Below are positions 1 to 8,940 of a stretch of DNA of 52,575 nucleotides, piece after piece. Under the pieces are notes generated by a model. That model worked only from the letters and a program-made list of their open reading frames with translations. It ran no database searches and was not told where the DNA came from. The first letter of the stretch is position 1, and each line of letters opens with the position of its first letter. Source of the DNA: an uncultured Veillonella sp. (GTDB lineage: Bacteria; Bacillota; Negativicutes; Veillonellales; Veillonellaceae); assembly GCA_902478055.1 (NCBI GenBank), contig CABSJL010000012.1, positions 1-52,575 of the forward strand, in the 5' to 3' direction. A program made the translations under genes and the position numbers.

Positions 1-54
1 CATTACACCAGCAAGGCCAAAAATGGCTGCTTTTTTTAACATGGATTTATTCAT
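1..54 (-). CDS. N-terminus of an exported protein, cut by the window edge
   Basis: Eighteen codons of a reading frame starting at 54 on the minus strand and running off the left edge. The visible peptide has a basic start (Lys3, Lys7, Lys8) followed by a hydrophobic Ala/Ile/Phe/Gly/Leu/Val run, which is the beginning of a signal peptide. A GGAAGG ribosome binding site lies about 8 bases before the ATG. A second ATG at codon 5 is a possible alternative start. The function cannot be told from this fragment. Confidence 0.6.
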   Translation of the reverse strand, partial: MNKSMLKKAAIFGLAGVM

Positions 55-97
55 GCTACACCCTTCCTTTGAAACATAAAACTTTAAATCTATATCT

Positions 98-127
98 ATA
101 TTATTAGAGTTTTCAATTTTTTGTCAA
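98..127 (-). promoter_or_regulatory. Sigma-70 promoter for the cut leftmost gene
   Basis: On the minus strand there is a perfect -35 TTGACA (122-127), an 18-base spacer and a -10 TAATAT (98-103, 4 of 6 to TATAAT). It stands about 45 bases before the start codon at 54. The one-base-shifted ATAATA is an alternative -10. Confidence 0.5.
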
Positions 128-130
128 TTA

Positions 131-168
131 AAATAACTCTATAATAATATATACTATTATAAGTTATT
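131..168 (-). terminator. Possible AT-rich hairpin after the ABC-F gene
   Basis: Imperfect inverted repeat with outer arms AATAACT/AGTTATT and inner TATAATA/TATTATA, overlapping the stop codon of the ABC-F gene and followed by TTTTAATT on the minus strand. The stem is AT-only, so this is a weak terminator at best. Confidence 0.35.
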
Positions 169-2083
169 CAGATAATCGTTCCCATTTCTCATACAATGCA
201 TCTAACTCACTTTGTGTAGATTCAATTTGTATGGAAATTTTGGACATTTCATCTAAATCTTGCTGTACTACAGGATTAGCCAATTGCACTTCATACATCT
301 TCATGGTTGCTTCTAAACGAGCAATTTCAGATTCTACCTCAGCTAATTGTTTTTCCACCATATATGCATTCGGTTTCTTCTGAGGTTCCTCTGTCGGTTC
401 TGATGTTGAAAGTACTGGTTCATCAAGTGAAACAACTTTATTTTCAACTTTATCACTCTCTGAGTTCTGTTCATTAGCTAATGCTAATAAATCTTCTTGT
501 TCTTTCAGCTTTTCTTTATAGTACGAGTAATTACCAAGATATTCAGTAATTTTTCCATCATCTAAAACAATGGTTTTTGTAGAAACTTGATCTAAGAAAT
601 ATCTGTCATGGGAAATAATAAAACATGTACCTTCAAATTGTTGCAAGGCTTGTTCCACAATTTCGCGCGTTGGAATATCTAAATGGTTCGTCGGTTCGTC
701 TAAGATAAGAAAATTATCACCTTGAAGGAATAATTTTAATAATGCTAAACGAGCTCTCTCACCACCAGATAAGTCACCTACAAGCTTAAATACATCATCC
801 CCTTTAAATAGGAATGAACCTAATACATTACGGGCCTTCTCTTCAGTGTAGTTAAAGTGATTCATAACCTCTTCTACTACCTGCCAAGAATCATGTAGTT
901 CTTCATGCTCTTGCGAGAAATATCCCACTTGTACGCGATTACCGATATCTACGTGACCATTCTCAGGAAATAATTCACCTACAATAGTTTTTACGAGTGT
1001 CGATTTACCTGCCCCATTAGGACCAATAAGAGCTACTGATTCACCTCGTCGAACTACGAGTGATATATCATCAATGATAGGACTTTCACCATACCCTACT
1101 GATAAATGATCTAGGACAAGAACCTTATCCGCACTCATCGCTGCAGGAGGGAAAGAAAATTGTAAATGATGTGAGGTTACCGGTGCATCAAGTCGTTCTA
1201 AACGGTTAAGTTGAGACTGCCGGCCACGAGCCATTTTAGATTTTATACCTGCACGATATTTATCTATATAGGCCTCTGTCTTCTTGATGTACTCCTGTTG
1301 TTTCTCATAGGCCACCATATCTGCTTTCAAACGTTCATCCCGTTGTTGAATATAGCGGCTGTAATTACCACGATAGATTGTCGCCTTATGGTTATCTAGT
1401 TCTACAACACCAGTGACAATACGATCTAAAAAATAGCGGTCATGGCTGACGATGAGAATACCGCCAGGATAGGCAGATAAATAACCCTCTAGCCACTCTA
1501 ACATGTCCATATCTAAATGGTTAGTTGGCTCGTCTAAGAACAAAAAGTCTGGACGGCGTACCAAGGCTTTAGCTAAATTAATGCGAGTCTTTTGACCACC
1601 AGAAAAAGCACTAGCTGGCTTATCTAAATCCTCATCGGTAAAACCAAGTCCATAAATGATACGTTTAGTCTTTTGCTCATAATCATAGCCACCTAGCCAT
1701 TCTAAACGATTTTGCAAATAATCCAATCGCTGCAGATCCGATTCACTAGCTTCTTCAGACTCCAAACGCGTGGTAAGTTCTTTTAGTTGCTCCTCTAATA
1801 CATGGACATCGGCCCAAGCTTTTTCAATTTCTGTAGCTAAACTATCATCTCCTAGATTTACATCTTGTTGTAAGTAACCAATACTGGCTACAGGAGACTT
1901 AACTACATTGCCTTCATCTAATTCTTCATAGCCTAATATGCATTTTAACAAGGTGGATTTCCCAGCCCCATTAGGTCCTACCAAGGCTAGTCGCTCACCT
2001 TCTTTTATCTCAAAAGACACATTGGAAAATACTTGGCGCACCCCAAATGATTTTCCAAGGCCTATCATTCGAATGCGTTCCAT
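164..2083 (-). CDS. ABC-F family ATPase (Uup/YdiF type)
   Basis: A 639-residue soluble protein with two ATP-binding cassettes in one chain and no membrane segments, the layout of ABC-F proteins that act on ribosomes as translation factors or antibiotic-protection factors. Walker A GPNGAGKST is seen at residues 36-44 and again near 355. The signature motifs are FSGGQKTR and LSGGERAR, and both Walker B motifs are followed by DEPTNHLD. A basic linker with YIDKYRAG joins the cassettes. The last ~100 residues are acidic and then form a charged coiled coil like the C-terminal extension of Uup/YdiF. The start has a good GGAGGT site. It lies 27 bases after the secretin gene and may be co-transcribed with it. 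The subfamily and any role in drug resistance cannot be decided by eye. Confidence 0.93.
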   Translation of the reverse strand: MERIRMIGLGKSFGVRQVFSNVSFEIKEGERLALVGPNGAGKSTLLKCILGYEELDEGNVVKSPVASIGYLQQDVNLGDDSLATEIEKAWADVHVLEEQLKELTTRLESEEASESDLQRLDYLQNRLEWLGGYDYEQKTKRIIYGLGFTDEDLDKPASAFSGGQKTRINLAKALVRRPDFLFLDEPTNHLDMDMLEWLEGYLSAYPGGILIVSHDRYFLDRIVTGVVELDNHKATIYRGNYSRYIQQRDERLKADMVAYEKQQEYIKKTEAYIDKYRAGIKSKMARGRQSQLNRLERLDAPVTSHHLQFSFPPAAMSADKVLVLDHLSVGYGESPIIDDISLVVRRGESVALIGPNGAGKSTLVKTIVGELFPENGHVDIGNRVQVGYFSQEHEELHDSWQVVEEVMNHFNYTEEKARNVLGSFLFKGDDVFKLVGDLSGGERARLALLKLFLQGDNFLILDEPTNHLDIPTREIVEQALQQFEGTCFIISHDRYFLDQVSTKTIVLDDGKITEYLGNYSYYKEKLKEQEDLLALANEQNSESDKVENKVVSLDEPVLSTSEPTEEPQKKPNAYMVEKQLAEVESEIARLEATMKMYEVQLANPVVQQDLDEMSKISIQIESTQSELDALYEKWERLSE

Positions 2084-2110
2084 TCATAACCTCCTAATCA
2101 TTACCCTTTA

Positions 2111-3499
2111 TTATACCACAATTACCCGAACTAATATTAGCATTTCTATAGAATCTTTTGTTTTTCTACTATGTCGGAATAATTTACCTAGTAAAGGAAT
2201 ATCTCCTAAAATAGGTACTTTTTGAATTTGATGTTGATCGCGATTATCCATAAGTCCACCTATAACGAGTACCTCTCCAGGTTGTAACCGCACCCGTGTA
2301 TGTGCTTGCCGCGTACTAATTTTATAAGCTTTCATTTCGGATACCATGATAGGTGTACTTACTTCAGCGTGAATTTTTGCATCTACACCGCCATCCCCAG
2401 TAATAATAGGCGTGTAGTTTAACTTAATCCCCACCTCTTCATAACGTGTAGAACGCTTACGTTCGCCATTCACTTCGGACTCTTCTATAACAGGGATACG
2501 TTCACCGATCAAGATATGTGCTGTTTCACCATTTAAGGCCATAATAGATGGCTTAGCAATTAGCGCGGCTTTACCAGAACTTTCCATAAGACTCAACTCG
2601 GGTTTCACAAAAAATTTATAGGCTTCACCACCGGGTGTTTTACCAAAGGTAACGGCCCCGTAAGAATTAGTTTTATCTTCACCATGTCCTGTCAAGCTAA
2701 GCCACGACCACCGAATGCCTTGCTCCTTTGCATAAGATTGTTCCATAGCAATGACTGTCGCTTCTAATTGTACTTGCTTAGGCTCCTTATCTATAGCTTT
2801 AACCAGTGTTTCTACACGCCGTTTCTCTCCACTGGTCAAATGCATAATCACTTCATTTTGTTCTGAAAGTACCGCCATTTTATCATGTTTCACAACAGTG
2901 CCCATTATATTTTTTAAAGACTCTGCTGGCAAATGCTCCGGTGTTATAACATATAATTCTCTATTTTCAAGTGCTTTGTCATCTGGCTCAATAAGAATCG
3001 TATTATATTGTTTTGAAACGGAAAAATGATATAGCCTTCCTAATTCTTTTATAAGATCCTCTGGTGTTTCACCTTGCACAGTAGCCGTAATGTTACCTGT
3101 TAAAGATTCTACACCCATAACAGATATACGATAACTCCGACAAATCCCTAATACTGTTTCTTTTAGAGAAGCATTACGAACGGATATCGTAATTGATCCT
3201 TTTGATTTTCTCAGCTCGCCCTTTTCATTAATTACGTTATCCTTTTCTATGTCATTATTATTATTTGATTTACCATTACTAATTTCTCTATCTAGTGAGT
3301 CCCTATCGCTTTCTAGATTAGTAGTTACTGCTGGCCCTGTATTACTCGCTAATACTATAGAAGATTCCCCTAATGATGCATATAGAAACATAACCACTAT
3401 TATAATTATTTTTAGTAGTATGCTAGCTTTGAATAGTTTTTTTCTTACTATGGTCACTCTACTACGTAAGCAATCCTTACCTAATTGATTTTTAACCAC
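2111..3499 (-). CDS. Secretin (type II secretion / type IV pilus PilQ-GspD family)
   Basis: A 462-residue outer-membrane secretin, the family that oligomerises into a gated channel for pili or secreted proteins. After a basic N-terminus there is a hydrophobic signal segment (about residues 28-52). An STN/N0-like domain follows (about 100-175), then an N1-like domain containing the segment LYVITPEHLPAESLKNIMG, then the secretin homology domain. The latter ends with VPILGDIPLLGKLFRH, the hallmark C-terminal secretin motif, preceded by GEVLVIGGL. The protein is short for GspD because the middle N2/N3 repeats are reduced. The start is GTG, with GGAGG 9 bases upstream, and overlaps the preceding gene by 19 bases, implying translational coupling. 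No pilot protein, ATPase or pilin gene is nearby. Confidence 0.9.
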   Translation of the reverse strand: MVKNQLGKDCLRSRVTIVRKKLFKASILLKIIIIVVMFLYASLGESSIVLASNTGPAVTTNLESDRDSLDREISNGKSNNNNDIEKDNVINEKGELRKSKGSITISVRNASLKETVLGICRSYRISVMGVESLTGNITATVQGETPEDLIKELGRLYHFSVSKQYNTILIEPDDKALENRELYVITPEHLPAESLKNIMGTVVKHDKMAVLSEQNEVIMHLTSGEKRRVETLVKAIDKEPKQVQLEATVIAMEQSYAKEQGIRWSWLSLTGHGEDKTNSYGAVTFGKTPGGEAYKFFVKPELSLMESSGKAALIAKPSIMALNGETAHILIGERIPVIEESEVNGERKRSTRYEEVGIKLNYTPIITGDGGVDAKIHAEVSTPIMVSEMKAYKISTRQAHTRVRLQPGEVLVIGGLMDNRDQHQIQKVPILGDIPLLGKLFRHSRKTKDSIEMLILVRVIVV

Positions 3500-4311
3500 C
3501 GTGATGAACCTCCTTCAACGATTTCTACACCACTTGCACTTATATTAGAGACAGTAACGCCATGCCAAACCATCCCAACAGTAACCATTTGCTCCTCTGT
3601 ACCTTTTCGTAAAATAGCAATAATCTCATTGCCCTCAACAATACCAACAAGTTCAACAGGCTGTTCCATACTCGAAGAATTTAACCTACTATGAGACTTT
3701 GAATTAATTTGATTATTAGTAAAATCATCACTGCTATCACTAATGGTTTTATCCCCTGTGTGTTTATTCTTATTCTGTGTTCTCCTGGTTTTATACCTAT
3801 TAGTCCGTCCTTTATATGTATCCCTGCCTGAGTACTTACTATTATTAAACCCTTGCATATCATTAATGCTATCAGCCACTTCATCTACATCCTTAGTATC
3901 TTCATGTCTACCATGTACATCATTATCTGGTAAATCTTTAAAAACCTCTCTCCAAGGATGCCCGCGTTCCACGCTGCTCACATCATATAACAAACGGCCT
4001 TCACTTTTAGTTTTTAGATTGTCATCTTTTCTCGTTTCTTTAGCATCACTGTTATGATGTTTCTGTCTATTATGTGATATTCCTTCTGATGATTCTTTTG
4101 AACTTAATCGGGTCTGATTATTTTCCCCACCATTAACATGCTCAGGTTGTATATGAACACGTTCTTCTTCGTGAGGATATAAAACACCAACGATTAATAT
4201 GCCAACTATAATTACAAGAAAAACAGAAATAATAATTTTATAGTGACGAATAATAAAATACTGTTTATCAATCCATAATTTAATGCGTTGTATATAATCT
4301 TGTAAGTTCAT
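3481..4311 (-). CDS. GspC/PilP-like inner-membrane partner of the secretin
   Basis: A 276-residue single-pass protein. A cytoplasmic basic stretch is followed by one transmembrane segment (about residues 24-46, rich in Ile/Val). Next comes a ~160-residue, very polar, low-complexity linker rich in Asn, Ser, Lys, Asp and His. The C-terminal ~60 residues form a small compact domain that begins VELVGIVEGNEIIAILRKG and resembles the HR domain of GspC or the PilP beta-domain. Those domains contact the secretin N0 domain, and the next gene overlaps this one and encodes a secretin, which supports the reading. The family assignment is inference from architecture and neighbour; similarity in the HR region is modest. 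The start has a GGAGGTGGAAT ribosome site. Confidence 0.65.
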   Translation of the reverse strand: MNLQDYIQRIKLWIDKQYFIIRHYKIIISVFLVIIVGILIVGVLYPHEEERVHIQPEHVNGGENNQTRLSSKESSEGISHNRQKHHNSDAKETRKDDNLKTKSEGRLLYDVSSVERGHPWREVFKDLPDNDVHGRHEDTKDVDEVADSINDMQGFNNSKYSGRDTYKGRTNRYKTRRTQNKNKHTGDKTISDSSDDFTNNQINSKSHSRLNSSSMEQPVELVGIVEGNEIIAILRKGTEEQMVTVGMVWHGVTVSNISASGVEIVEGGSSRWLKIN

Positions 4312-4364
4312 ATTCCACCTCCTGCTGACATATTCTAGGAGGTCCTTTTAAATTCCTACAAAAA

Positions 4365-4404
4365 AATGACTCTACCAGTCACCTAGGTGACTAATAGAGT
4401 CATT
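4365..4404 (-). terminator. Terminator downstream of galE
   Basis: Long hairpin with outer arms AATGACTCTA/TAGAGTCATT and an inner palindrome AGTCACCTAGGTGACT. It is followed on the minus strand by TTTTTT, and sits 36 bases past the galE stop. Confidence 0.85.
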
Positions 4405-4440
4405 CATTATATTGACAAATCAAAAGGATTTGTTCTTGTT

Positions 4441-5430
4441 TTATTTGCTTTTAAAACCATCAGGATGAGATGTATGCCATTTCCAAGCATCTTTGATAAC
4501 ATCGGCTACATTACTGAATTTAGGATCCCAACCAAGTAATTCTTTAATTTTTTCAGAGGAAGCAATCAATGTACCTGGATCGCCAGCACGACGATCACCA
4601 TATTGAACAGGAATATCGATACCAGTTACCTCTTTAGCAGTTTCAATAATTTCCTTAACGGAGAAGCCATTGCCACTACCAAGATTAAACACTTGAGATT
4701 CACCACCGTTACGCAAATAATCCATTGCTAACACATGAGCTGTAGCCAAATCATTAACATGAATATAATCGCGTACACATGTACTATCAGCTGTATTATA
4801 ATCAGTACCAAAAACAGTTATGTGCTCTCTTTTACCACGAGCTGCATCTAGCACAAGCGGAATCAAATGTGTTTCCGGATGATGATCTTCCCCAATCGTA
4901 CCAGACGGATCTGCGCCAGCCGCATTAAAATAACGCAATGCAACATACGTAGAACCATAAATAGCACTATAATCAGATAGCATTTCTTCAATCATCAGTT
5001 TAGTACGACCATATACATTAGTTGGATGCAATGGCGCATCTTCACGAATTGGCACTATCTCTGGTTCCCCATAAACAGCAGCTGTACTGGAAAATACAAA
5101 ATGTTTTACACCAGCATTACGAGCAGACTCAATAAGATGATATGAGCCAACTACATTATTTTCATAATAAATAGCTGGATTTACCATAGATTCACCGACC
5201 TGTGAATGAGCCGCAAAATGCATAACACCAATGATATTATGACCTTTCATAATATCTACTAATTTTGGATCTGCTATATCCATATTGTAGAACTGTACCC
5301 CTTCAGGAATTGATTCTACATGACCGCGCGATAGATTATCTACAATAATAGGTGTATAACCCGATTGTTGTAAGGCACGTACTGTGTGACTCCCAATATA
5401 ACCAGCCCCACCTGTTACTAAAATATTCAT
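4441..5430 (-). CDS. galE: UDP-glucose 4-epimerase
   Basis: A 329-residue short-chain dehydrogenase/reductase that interconverts UDP-glucose and UDP-galactose using bound NAD. The N-terminal Rossmann motif is VTGGAGYIGSH (residues 6-16). The catalytic set is the Ser/Thr region SSTAAVYG near 123 and Tyr-x3-Lys in YGRTK near 149. Substrate-binding features include ALRYFNAAGADP and RRAGDPGTLIAS. The length matches bacterial GalE. It starts 9 bases after pgi and ends at a strong terminator, so pgi-galE is probably one transcript supplying sugar nucleotides for envelope polysaccharide. A second epimerase at 7260-8183 is a more distant paralogue. Confidence 0.93.
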   Translation of the reverse strand: MNILVTGGAGYIGSHTVRALQQSGYTPIIVDNLSRGHVESIPEGVQFYNMDIADPKLVDIMKGHNIIGVMHFAAHSQVGESMVNPAIYYENNVVGSYHLIESARNAGVKHFVFSSTAAVYGEPEIVPIREDAPLHPTNVYGRTKLMIEEMLSDYSAIYGSTYVALRYFNAAGADPSGTIGEDHHPETHLIPLVLDAARGKREHITVFGTDYNTADSTCVRDYIHVNDLATAHVLAMDYLRNGGESQVFNLGSGNGFSVKEIIETAKEVTGIDIPVQYGDRRAGDPGTLIASSEKIKELLGWDPKFSNVADVIKDAWKWHTSHPDGFKSK

Positions 5431-5439
5431 AGTTCCCCC

Positions 5440-6876
5440 TTATGAATTCTCTCCATCCTTTACATGAGCCAATTTTGGACCGATGAGACGTTTATAAACT
5501 TCAACACCTGGTTGATCGAAAGCGTCTACACCAGCAAAAATAGATTCAAAGTAAACAGCCCAACAATGCATAAACATGATTTCCCCTAAATGGAATGCAT
5601 TTAATGTTGGTACAGTTATCGTCATATTAAAGCGATTGTCACTAGATAAAGCCTCTCTATTAGCATCTAATGCAATATTGAGAATATCACAAATGCCTAC
5701 ATTACCAAGTGCTTGCAATCGTTCATATTGACTATGTGTATTAGGCACTACAAGATTATGTTGCCACTCTTTAACCTTAATAAATTGAACGACCTTATTA
5801 AGGCGACCTTCTTGATGCTCTTGTACTTGAGCATGCATATCCATAGTTCCTACTGCCGCAACTGGTGTACGACCATAAGGTAAGCATGTATTACTCATCT
5901 TACCTAACGATTCGGACAATAGCTGTACATACCAATCAGATAAGGAATGAAGGGCTTCCCCATAAGGCATAAACACCTCAATAATACGACCATAACGTTC
6001 GGACGCAATATATTTTAGCAATGCACTTAATAAAGCAGGATTTTTGAAAATATCCTCTTCTTGGCAAGCAGCATCCATTGAAGCTGCACCAGCTAAGAAC
6101 CCCTCAATATCAAAGCCCACAAGAGCCGCCGTTACAAAGCCAACCTCTGTAAACACAGAGAAACGACCGCCAACACCATAGGGAATACTATAGGTTTTCC
6201 AATGATTTTCTAGTGCCATAGAACGTAGAACTGTAGGATGTTCATCATCAGACGTATCGGTAACAGCTACTACTTCATAATTTATATTCCGATCTTGCAA
6301 TGCTTTTTCCAAAATCATGAAATTAGCCATTGGTTCGATAGTAGAGCCAGACTTAGAGGTGATAACGAGCATCACCTTATAGTCGGGTCCTTTTTTCTGA
6401 GCTTGATACTCTAAGGTACGAATAAGGCCTGATAAATAATCACCATCTACGTTAAATCCAGCAAAATACATCCGTGGATATCCGTTGCGTTCTTCCGTAC
6501 TAAGATTATTCCAAAATGCACCACATTGAACATCAAAAATAACCTTACTACCCAAATAAGAACCACCAATACCTACAGATACAACTGTATCAATATTATG
6601 GCGAGCATAGTCCCTCAATTCATAAAGACGTTTTAGCATTGCAGGTGTATTAATACCATCTTCAGAAATATAAGGAAGTTGGTAAAACAATACCGGTTCA
6701 GGCAAGCCGTCCTTGGAAACATGGCCTTCTTCAAAGCCTGTAGAGCGTAAAATATTGGTATGGCGCCAAACATTTTGTATAGCACGCTCAAAGTTTTTTA
6801 CGTCTCGTTCTTGTATGCAACTTTCATTATATATGTTAGCGTAATCTAACTCGAACCCCGATTGTAATCGCAACAT
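5440..6876 (-). CDS. pgi: Glucose-6-phosphate isomerase
   Basis: A cytoplasmic enzyme of glycolysis and gluconeogenesis that interconverts glucose-6-phosphate and fructose-6-phosphate; 478 residues from the chosen start. Visible motifs are VGIGGSYLGSK (phosphosugar binding), SKSGSTIEP (the SIS signature), GGRFSVFTEVG, and the C-terminal QPGVEVYK, whose Lys is catalytic. The frame can be extended one codon to a TTG at 6879, but the ATG at 6876 sits 7 bases after AAGGAG and is the better start. In lactate-using Veillonella-like bacteria the enzyme would act mainly in gluconeogenesis, feeding GalU and GalE; that physiological point is inference. Confidence 0.94.
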   Translation of the reverse strand: MLRLQSGFELDYANIYNESCIQERDVKNFERAIQNVWRHTNILRSTGFEEGHVSKDGLPEPVLFYQLPYISEDGINTPAMLKRLYELRDYARHNIDTVVSVGIGGSYLGSKVIFDVQCGAFWNNLSTEERNGYPRMYFAGFNVDGDYLSGLIRTLEYQAQKKGPDYKVMLVITSKSGSTIEPMANFMILEKALQDRNINYEVVAVTDTSDDEHPTVLRSMALENHWKTYSIPYGVGGRFSVFTEVGFVTAALVGFDIEGFLAGAASMDAACQEEDIFKNPALLSALLKYIASERYGRIIEVFMPYGEALHSLSDWYVQLLSESLGKMSNTCLPYGRTPVAAVGTMDMHAQVQEHQEGRLNKVVQFIKVKEWQHNLVVPNTHSQYERLQALGNVGICDILNIALDANREALSSDNRFNMTITVPTLNAFHLGEIMFMHCWAVYFESIFAGVDAFDQPGVEVYKRLIGPKLAHVKDGENS

Positions 6877-6919
6877 CAAATATCTCCTTCACTGACATTT
6901 TATGTACAATATTCTACTC

Positions 6920-6928
6920 ATTATACCA
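6920..6928 (-). promoter_or_regulatory. Extended -10 promoter for pgi-galE
   Basis: Minus strand TGGTATAAT: a perfect -10 TATAAT (6920-6925) with the TGn extension. No good -35 is present, as is usual for extended -10 promoters. It lies about 45 bases before the pgi start. Confidence 0.45.
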
Positions 6929-6960
6929 TAAAACAATGAATAAAATATTAGTTTATGCAA

Positions 6961-7239
6961 TCAATTCACCCACAAACCATAACCAAACCCCACTGCATAA
7001 ACAGACCATAACAATGCAATAGGGATAGCTAGTTTAAACTTAAGCTTTAAAGTCTTATGACGCCAAATAACCATGCCCAATAGCGCACCAAGGCCGCCAA
7101 AGGCAAATGCTAAAAATAATAATGTGAACTCTGAAATCCGATTATACCCCTTAATAGCACATAGCTTATCATATCCATACATGCTAAATACAATTAGATT
7201 CCATAGCCCTACAGTAACCCAGAATTGTGTATCACTCAT
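6961..7239 (-). CDS. DUF1294 family small membrane protein
   Basis: A 92-residue protein with three hydrophobic segments (about residues 7-22, 37-57 and 70-90). The motifs YGYDKLCAIKGYNRISE and GGLGALLGMVIWRHKT match the DUF1294 family, small inner-membrane proteins of unknown function. It starts with ATG after a GGTTTGGGG stretch. It is 21 bases downstream of the epimerase gene at 7260 and probably the last gene of that transcript. No function can be assigned beyond membrane location. Confidence 0.75.
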   Translation of the reverse strand: MSDTQFWVTVGLWNLIVFSMYGYDKLCAIKGYNRISEFTLLFLAFAFGGLGALLGMVIWRHKTLKLKFKLAIPIALLWSVYAVGFGYGLWVN

Positions 7240-7259
7240 GTCCCCAAACCTTATATACC

Positions 7260-8183
7260 TTACTTATGATGAGCTTTAAAATATTCTAATGTTTTTTGTA
7301 AGCCTTCATCTAATGTTGTTGAAGCTACAAATCCAAAATCACGTTCTGCCTTTGCATTACTTAAACGTGAATGTTTGATATCCCCTATGCGTTCGTCTTC
7401 ATAATGAACCATAAAATCAGCACCACTAATAGATCTGAATCGTGTAATCAACTCATTAACAGATGTTCCCGTATTGGTAGACACGTTATAAATACCTGTA
7501 CAGCTAGTATTGCCCATAGCCTTAATATTAGCTTCTACCACATCTTCTACATAAATGAAGTCTCTTGTTTGTTCCCCATCACCATATACGGTTAAAGGCT
7601 TACCTTCAACGATTAAACGATTGAAAATACTAATAACGCCACCTTCACCACCATCACCTTGACGTGGACCATATACATTGGCATATCTAAAGCATACTGT
7701 ATTTAACCCGAAAGCTTCACGATAGATACGTAAATACCCTTCTGCAGTAAGCTTAGTCAAACCATAGAAGGATGATGGCATACCACTTAGTTCTTCTGTC
7801 AATGGTAATACTGCTAAGTCCCCATACACAGCAGCCGAAGAAGGCATTAAGAATTGTTCAACTTTCACCTTACGACAGGCATCAAGTACATTAATAAGCC
7901 CTAACAAATTAACATCACAGTCATAACTTGGATTCTCCATAGAGGATTGAACCATAGTCTGAGCAGCCTCATGAAATACAATAGAAGGCTTAAACTCTTC
8001 AAAAACAGATAATAATTTTGGATCTCGTACATCCATCTCAATAAATTGAGCAGAATCATGTACAAAAGAACGCATACCTGTAGATAAATTATCTATAACG
8101 AGCACATTGTGCCCCAATTCAATTAATCGATCAACTAGATGGGAACCAATGAAACCGGCTCCGCCTGTAACACATATATTCAT
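7260..8183 (-). CDS. NAD-dependent nucleotide-sugar epimerase (GalE-like)
   Basis: A 307-residue extended short-chain dehydrogenase acting on a nucleotide-linked sugar. It has VTGGAGFIGSH at the N-terminus, SSAAVYG, the catalytic Tyr-x3-Lys in YGLTK, and FRYANVYGPRQGDGGEGG, typical of UDP-glucose or UDP-N-acetylglucosamine 4-epimerases. The open frame extends upstream to 8219, but the chosen ATG at 8183 is preceded by AAAGGAGGGTGTT and begins directly with the Rossmann motif; this removes an overlap with the RNase H gene. It differs from galE at 4441 and probably serves lipopolysaccharide or exopolysaccharide synthesis. The exact substrate is not determinable by eye. Confidence 0.88.
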   Translation of the reverse strand: MNICVTGGAGFIGSHLVDRLIELGHNVLVIDNLSTGMRSFVHDSAQFIEMDVRDPKLLSVFEEFKPSIVFHEAAQTMVQSSMENPSYDCDVNLLGLINVLDACRKVKVEQFLMPSSAAVYGDLAVLPLTEELSGMPSSFYGLTKLTAEGYLRIYREAFGLNTVCFRYANVYGPRQGDGGEGGVISIFNRLIVEGKPLTVYGDGEQTRDFIYVEDVVEANIKAMGNTSCTGIYNVSTNTGTSVNELITRFRSISGADFMVHYEDERIGDIKHSRLSNAKAERDFGFVASTTLDEGLQKTLEYFKAHHK

Positions 8184-8205
8184 AACACCCTCCTTTCTGA
8201 GAAAG

Positions 8206-8931
8206 TTAAATTCCCGCACCTTGTTTGGCTAGTACATCAGCCATTTCATTATATGTATCGCCCGTATGAGCAGCCACCTTGTGAAAGTGTACGCGCACAC
8301 GGTCTTTTATAGAGTCATAAAACGCAGCATAATATTGAGTCAGTGCATTATTGCGTTTCCATCGTTTAGTAGCCCACATTTCAATCCCCATATAATCATA
8401 ATATAGGGAACATTCTGGAATACCATGATCAACGGCATATTTCATAACATACATAGCAGCTAGTAGCTCACCAGCTACATTCCAAAATGATGTATATCGT
8501 TCATCATTAGAAGGAAATGAAAAAGTCTTCTTAGACCCATTCAAGAAGATAACGCCACCAGCACCAACTGTATTGGTACCTTTATTATAACTACCATCAA
8601 TATAAGCAATAATATGGTCGGCCTTAGTAAAATCTGGTTTCACCACATCTGGAGATACCTTATTTTGAACTTTAGAACTAAATCCTATAGGTCTAGAATT
8701 CATAGATTTAGACTTAACTGCTTGTGGCGATTTAGGTTCGCTCCGTTTAGCACTCATGAAATCACTCAAGGATAATCCTGAATCATCTACAAAGGCACGT
8801 GCTTCTGCTTCTGTAGGGAAAGATTTGTAGATAGCACCGCCAAAACCCTTTACCTGTTTCTCACAATCTGCCCATGTAGTATAAACTCCTGGTACACGGC
8901 CTTGACGAACTGCATAAAACTTCTTTGCCAT
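8206..8931 (-). CDS. Ribonuclease HI with N-terminal viroplasmin domain
   Basis: A 241-residue cytoplasmic endonuclease that cleaves RNA in RNA-DNA hybrids. Residues 1-50 (KKFYAVRQGRVPGVYTTW, then GFGGAIYKSFPTEAEA) are the caulimovirus-viroplasmin/HBD fold that binds hybrid duplex. A Ser/Lys-rich linker (about 55-100) leads to the RNase H core. There the catalytic carboxylates are visible: Asp in AYIDGSYN, Glu in AGELLAAMYV, Asp in LYYDYMGIEMWA, and the final HTGDTYNEMADVLAK. The start has an AAGAGGT site. It sits 9 bases after the YbaK-like gene, suggesting one transcript. Confidence 0.93.
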   Translation of the reverse strand: MAKKFYAVRQGRVPGVYTTWADCEKQVKGFGGAIYKSFPTEAEARAFVDDSGLSLSDFMSAKRSEPKSPQAVKSKSMNSRPIGFSSKVQNKVSPDVVKPDFTKADHIIAYIDGSYNKGTNTVGAGGVIFLNGSKKTFSFPSNDERYTSFWNVAGELLAAMYVMKYAVDHGIPECSLYYDYMGIEMWATKRWKRNNALTQYYAAFYDSIKDRVRVHFHKVAAHTGDTYNEMADVLAKQGAGI

Positions 8932-8940
8932 ACGTACCTC

